This document shows, one piece after another, positions 60,954-64,000 of a stretch of DNA of 64,000 nucleotides. The stretch's first letter is position 1. The number at the start of each line of letters is the position of its first letter. Position numbers and translations under genes: made by a program. Source of the stretch: Puniceicoccaceae bacterium. Lineage in GTDB: Bacteria; Verrucomicrobiota; Verrucomicrobiia; Opitutales; Coraliomargaritaceae. The stretch is from positions 1 through 64,000 of the forward strand of contig CACKVQ010000002.1 in NCBI GenBank assembly GCA_902603705.1. Direction: 5' to 3'. A model generated the notes under the pieces. That model had not been told where the DNA came from and made no database searches. It saw only the letters and a program-made list of their open reading frames with translations.

Positions 60954-61369
60954 ACTTCGTTTTGTTAAAGGCTAGATATGTATTAAGGTTGAGGCAATTA
61001 GTTCAAAATAGCATTAATTAATAATACATTAGCCTTTTGGTGAGACTTTTACTAGAGCTATGAGTGTATACAATTATGAAATTTGGAAATTTAAATTGTC
61101 TTTTAGTAATAATAGCGCAACCCAATTTTTATTAAAATATTCACAGTAAAAAGTAATGGTAGTGAAATTTTATGCACGTGATTTATACCTGTTTACTGCA
61201 ATTATAAAGAGATAAATTTATTTTAGTGTAATTTAAATATTTATTAACGGTCTTTTTCGTACGCAGTTAGCTTGTTCCCAAAAATATAATACAATGTGTT
61301 TTATTTTTGGTAAAAATATGCATTAGTATTTACTGCTTTTATGGCAGCCCAAAATAAAGGACTTTATTA
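60954..61369. other. 416-base AT-rich divergent intergenic region
   Basis: No open frame of note on either strand and no RNA gene recognised. It separates the divergent pilus-type operon from the Nudix gene. It holds an inverted repeat at 61278-61310 with an embedded TATAAT and several AT-rich hairpins. The TTGAAC-(18)-TACATA combination on the minus strand, near 60974-61003, is a weak promoter candidate for the pilus-type operon. Confidence 0.6.
61278..61310. promoter_or_regulatory. Perfect 9-bp inverted repeat overlapping a TATAAT, candidate regulatory site of the Nudix gene
   Basis: CCAAAAATA (61278-61286) and TATTTTTGG (61302-61310) are exact complements with a 15-base spacer. A TATAAT lies at 61285-61290, but no good -35 is found 17 bases upstream. 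The element lies about 60 bases before the Nudix start. In so AT-rich a region a chance palindrome is possible. Confidence 0.3.
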
Positions 61370-61891
61370 ATGCGCATGCTAAATGCTATGAGCACTCCAC
61401 TACCTTATAAAATTAGCGCTCTTGTTTTCGTTCGTAATGAAGAAGGAAAGCATTTACTAATACAGCGTAACAATGCGCCCAACCAAGGTTGTTGGAGCCC
61501 TATTGGAGGTAAGTTAAATAAATCAATAGGTGAGTCTCCCTACGAGTGCGCGCGCAGAGAAACAGAGGAGGAGGTTCAGCTTCAAGTTAGTGATTCTGAT
61601 TTAAAGTGCTTTGGTTATATTTCTGAGAAAAGCTATGAAGGTACTGGGCATTGGCTCATGTTTTTGTTCGATTGCAAAAAAGTAATATCCGAACTTCCCA
61701 AAACCATCGACGAAGGTCATTTTAGGTTTTTTGAGCGGTCAGCTGTAGATACGCTCTACATACCCGAAACTGACCGCAGATTGCTCTGGCCATATTACGA
61801 TCGTTACAGAGAAGGCTTTATAGGTCTACGCGCAGATTGCGATCCTAGTGGCGAACTTCACATCATAGAAGAATTACAAATATTGCCTTAG
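61370..61891 (+). CDS. Nudix hydrolase
   Basis: A 173-residue hydrolase of nucleoside diphosphate-linked compounds. The Nudix box is complete in spacing: GGKLNKSIGESPYECARRET followed by EEEVQL, i.e. G-x5-E-x7-REx2EE. Before it, LLIQRNNAPNQGCWSPIGGK is the usual strand and turn. The C terminus has WPYYDRYREGFIGLRADCDP. Start choice is open: ATGs at 61370, 61376 and 61388 are in frame, with the last giving MSTPLPYKISALVFV, a clean start. Substrate is unknown. It is divergent from the pilus-type operon and tail-to-tail with recF. Confidence 0.88.
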   Translation: MRMLNAMSTPLPYKISALVFVRNEEGKHLLIQRNNAPNQGCWSPIGGKLNKSIGESPYECARRETEEEVQLQVSDSDLKCFGYISEKSYEGTGHWLMFLFDCKKVISELPKTIDEGHFRFFERSAVDTLYIPETDRRLLWPYYDRYREGFIGLRADCDPSGELHIIEELQILP

Positions 61892-61951
61892 CTTATTTAT
61901 TTGTTAACACTCCAAAATCCAATGAAGCGCTAGAATGCTAAGCATGTAATT

Positions 61952-63022
61952 CTAAGGGCTAAGAACATGCCCGTCTTTGACATTATGTATGGCCCATTTT
62001 TTAGGCTCTACTGGAAGTTCTGTACCAGTCGCTATAATCTGCATTTCCTTTGGGCAAGCCTGCCAAAATCCCTCGCGGCGAATAGGGTCGAGCTCTCCCA
62101 AAACGTCATCCGCAAGCAGAACAGGCACCCGATTAAGCAGCTCCTTGTACAGGCTCGCCTGAGCAACGCGTAACGCTAGACAGAGTCCGCGCTGTTGCCC
62201 ATCCGAAGCATACTCGCGAGCACCACCAACATGAAGTGAAAGATTAAAATCATCACGATGAGGGCCTCGCTGAGTCGCGCCAATTAATTGGTCACGCGCT
62301 CGATTCTCCCTAAGTAGGCGGCAGTAAGCCTCTGCATCTGCGCAGTCAATGTTTGGACGGAAACTCAATTCTGGCCCTTCATCAGCCTCAGCAATGCCTT
62401 CATAGACACTGCGCAGTACATCCCCTAGCTTTAAGATACCTTCCTTTCGGAAACCATTAATAGCACAGGCATGCGTCGCGACCTCTGTCTCGAATGCCGA
62501 CAACTGGGCAGCACTTCCTTTATTTTTTAAAAGCCGATTCCTATCAGATATCCCACGATTAAAGTCACGTAAGGAATTATAATAAAGCCGGTTAACTACG
62601 GAGAGGGTCAGATCCATGAAACGCCGTCGCTCACTTGGACTACCCCGCAAAAGCATGAAATCTGAGGAACACAAAGTGACCGTCGGGAAACGGCCAATAA
62701 AATCAATCAAGCGGGTCACTTTTTCCCCGTCAATACGGACTGTTCGTCCCGCTGGACCAGAATGTATTTCTAAGCTAGTGTGCCCCTCCGAGTCATGCTC
62801 TAGTTGATACGCAAGTGTGTACGCATTCACCCCCTTGCGGGCAAGCGTGGTCATTGTTTGCGTCCGAAAAGAGCGTATTGCTGTGACCAAACCAAGAGCT
62901 TCGAGTAAATTAGATTTACCTTGCCCATTCGCGCCAAGCAGGAAAATTCGATCCCCATCAAGGAGTAGTTCCGCAAACTCCATATTTCGGAAATCATGAA
63001 GGCGTAGGTTAAGAAAGCGCAT
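61952..63022 (-). CDS. recF: DNA replication and repair protein RecF
   Basis: SMC-like ATPase that loads RecA at gaps with RecO and RecR. The 356-residue length is normal. Walker A is FLLGANGQGKSNLLEALGLV; the N terminus has RLHDFRNMEFAELLL; the signature region is SPSERRRFMDLTLSVVNR; Walker B is VPVLLADDVLGELDPIRREG. GPHRDDFNLSL and ASDGQQRGLCLALR are further family marks. In many bacteria recF lies beside dnaN and gyrB; here its neighbours are a cysteine desulfurase upstream and a Nudix gene downstream. Confidence 0.95.
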   Translation of the reverse strand: MRFLNLRLHDFRNMEFAELLLDGDRIFLLGANGQGKSNLLEALGLVTAIRSFRTQTMTTLARKGVNAYTLAYQLEHDSEGHTSLEIHSGPAGRTVRIDGEKVTRLIDFIGRFPTVTLCSSDFMLLRGSPSERRRFMDLTLSVVNRLYYNSLRDFNRGISDRNRLLKNKGSAAQLSAFETEVATHACAINGFRKEGILKLGDVLRSVYEGIAEADEGPELSFRPNIDCADAEAYCRLLRENRARDQLIGATQRGPHRDDFNLSLHVGGAREYASDGQQRGLCLALRVAQASLYKELLNRVPVLLADDVLGELDPIRREGFWQACPKEMQIIATGTELPVEPKKWAIHNVKDGHVLSP

Positions 63023-63040
63023 ACACTAGTATTACCCAAA

Positions 63041-64000
63041 TCAGTCTAAGGAAATTACAGAGCTTTTCTCAGCAGAAGCCTCTGAATCTAGTAAGGAATT
63101 AGCTACTACCATCGCTCTTAGGAGCGCTTGCCAATCCTCTGCTTTGGTATTAACCCCAGAACTGATTCGAAGAGCACGGCCTGCGGCTACAGGATCAATT
63201 CCCATTGCAAGAAGAGTTGCAGACACAGATGCCTTGCCCGTCGAACAAGCAGACCCAACTGAAATCAAGAATCCTAATTTTTCCAATGCACGTATCCAGC
63301 GCATACTCCTATGTCTGGGCAGGATCAATGAAACTGTATTCCACAGGCGGGGCGCTTCGTGCCCCACTATAATTGAACCTGGGATTTCCACTACAATACG
63401 CTTTATAAAGTCATCCCGAGCACTAGACTCCTGCGTTTTAGACAGTTCGAGCGCAGCAAGCATTGCGAGCACTCCAGCCACATCTTCGGTTCCAGCTCGA
63501 TGGCTCTGCTCTTGAGTACCCCCTAATAAAATACTGAAGTCTCCTGCCTCATTCGGTAGGATTATAAAACCGACCCCTTTAGGACCACCAAATTTGTGCG
63601 CGCAAGCTGTCACGTAGCTACATTGCGATAGCCCGTTTAGTGGCATTTTACCTACCCACTGAGATGCATCACAATGATAGGGTATGTTAGCTTCGGCGCA
63701 GATATCAGCAATTTCCTGCCAAGGTTGGAGCACTCCAGTCTCGTTGTTAGCTGCCATGACGGACACGGCCGCCATTTGCCCGGACCTGACACGCTCACCT
63801 AACAACTCGACATCTACTCGGCCATCATTTTTAATCTTCAACCACTCTACGCGCCTGCCTAGAAAAACTTCAGCTGCTTCAATCACACTCGGGTGCTCCG
63901 TTGGATTGACCCCTACCAAGGTATTAGCTGATAGCTGCCTAGCCCAATTGCGGAACACGTCGTTATTTGCTTCAGTTGCACCAGAAGTAAATACTAGACG
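63041..64000 (-). CDS. Cysteine desulfurase, N-terminal part outside the window
   Basis: PLP enzyme that draws sulfur from cysteine for Fe-S clusters or thiolation. The frame stays open to the window edge; the visible part begins with LVFTSGATEANN, where the family's SGATEANN lies near residue 75, so roughly the first 70 residues are missing. Present are the PLP pocket Asp/Gln region (PYHCDASQWVGKMPLN), the PLP lysine motif ACAHKFGGPKGVGF, RAGTEDVAG and the catalytic loop ISVGSACSTGKASVS with the active Cys. The C terminus is Ser-rich. It lies 18 bases before recF. IscS or NifS subtype cannot be fixed. Confidence 0.9.
   Translation of the reverse strand, partial: RLVFTSGATEANNDVFRNWARQLSANTLVGVNPTEHPSVIEAAEVFLGRRVEWLKIKNDGRVDVELLGERVRSGQMAAVSVMAANNETGVLQPWQEIADICAEANIPYHCDASQWVGKMPLNGLSQCSYVTACAHKFGGPKGVGFIILPNEAGDFSILLGGTQEQSHRAGTEDVAGVLAMLAALELSKTQESSARDDFIKRIVVEIPGSIIVGHEAPRLWNTVSLILPRHRSMRWIRALEKLGFLISVGSACSTGKASVSATLLAMGIDPVAAGRALRISSGVNTKAEDWQALLRAMVVANSLLDSEASAEKSSVISLD

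Noticed and set aside
60954-61369. tRNA or other structured RNA gene in the largest clean gaps
   Set aside because: No tRNA-like T-loop (GGTTCRANNCC) with matching arms in 60954-61369, 11933-12623 or 32515-32786.
1-64000. Mobile elements or prophage
   Set aside because: No transposase, integrase, terminal inverted repeats or phage structural genes seen despite the pseudogenes.

Overview
The window is an AT-rich bacterial chromosome segment that I place, by inference, in the Verrucomicrobiota, probably Opitutae/Puniceicoccales. The support is a dnaG-rpoD pair whose sigma factor has a long Lys-rich N-terminal extension; a pilus-type operon whose order and protein sizes match the Akkermansia Amuc_1098-1102 locus; an aromatic Trp-rich C-terminal domain shared by several surface proteins; and start regions with almost no Shine-Dalgarno sequence. 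I saw no rRNA, tRNA, CRISPR array, insertion sequence, integrase or phage gene.

Layout. 1-10.5 kb is housekeeping: dnaG (5' end missing), rpoD, a lipoprotein, tatA, murJ, a two-gene phosphotransacetylase (pta plus a separate BioD-like/DRTGG regulatory protein), xseB, dxs and sufT. 10.7-15.9 kb is accessory and partly decayed: secreted proteins, a Stf0-type sulfotransferase fused to an Ig-like and a Trp-rich domain, and two pseudogenes, one with a clear nonsense codon and a clear frameshift. 15.9-21.1 kb holds two divergent large proteins sharing a HAD-like plus GRDGY/DIGW module, one also carrying a GT2 domain.

21.2-30.7 kb is the most interesting region: a co-directional set of an alpha-oxoamine synthase (serine palmitoyltransferase/BioF type), a glycosyltransferase, a dedicated acyl carrier protein, a ketoacyl synthase, a short-chain reductase, two more glycosyltransferases, an SCP2-domain protein and a class III aminotransferase. 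It reads as a pathway for a glycosylated amino-lipid, perhaps sphingoid-like, with its own acyl-chain machinery.

30.8-41.2 kb is surface-polysaccharide territory. Its core is a minus-strand operon starting with a GbsR/MarR regulator and continuing with Wzm/Wzt-type ABC exporter genes, FkbM methyltransferases, GT2 glycosyltransferases and a pyruvyltransferase. A perfect inverted repeat lies just upstream of the regulator. 41.4-47.9 kb runs divergently: a TolC/membrane-fusion/MacB-like permease/ATPase efflux set, a small membrane protein and a heparinase II/III-family lyase.

48-61 kb is a minus-strand group: an Amuc_1102-like secreted protein, a PilM-PilN fusion, a PilO/Amuc_1100-like protein, an Amuc_1099-like protein and a secretin, followed by a 1591-residue beta-propeller/Ig/DUF4214 surface protein and a GT4 enzyme. 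61.4-64 kb has a Nudix hydrolase, recF and a cysteine desulfurase cut by the window edge.
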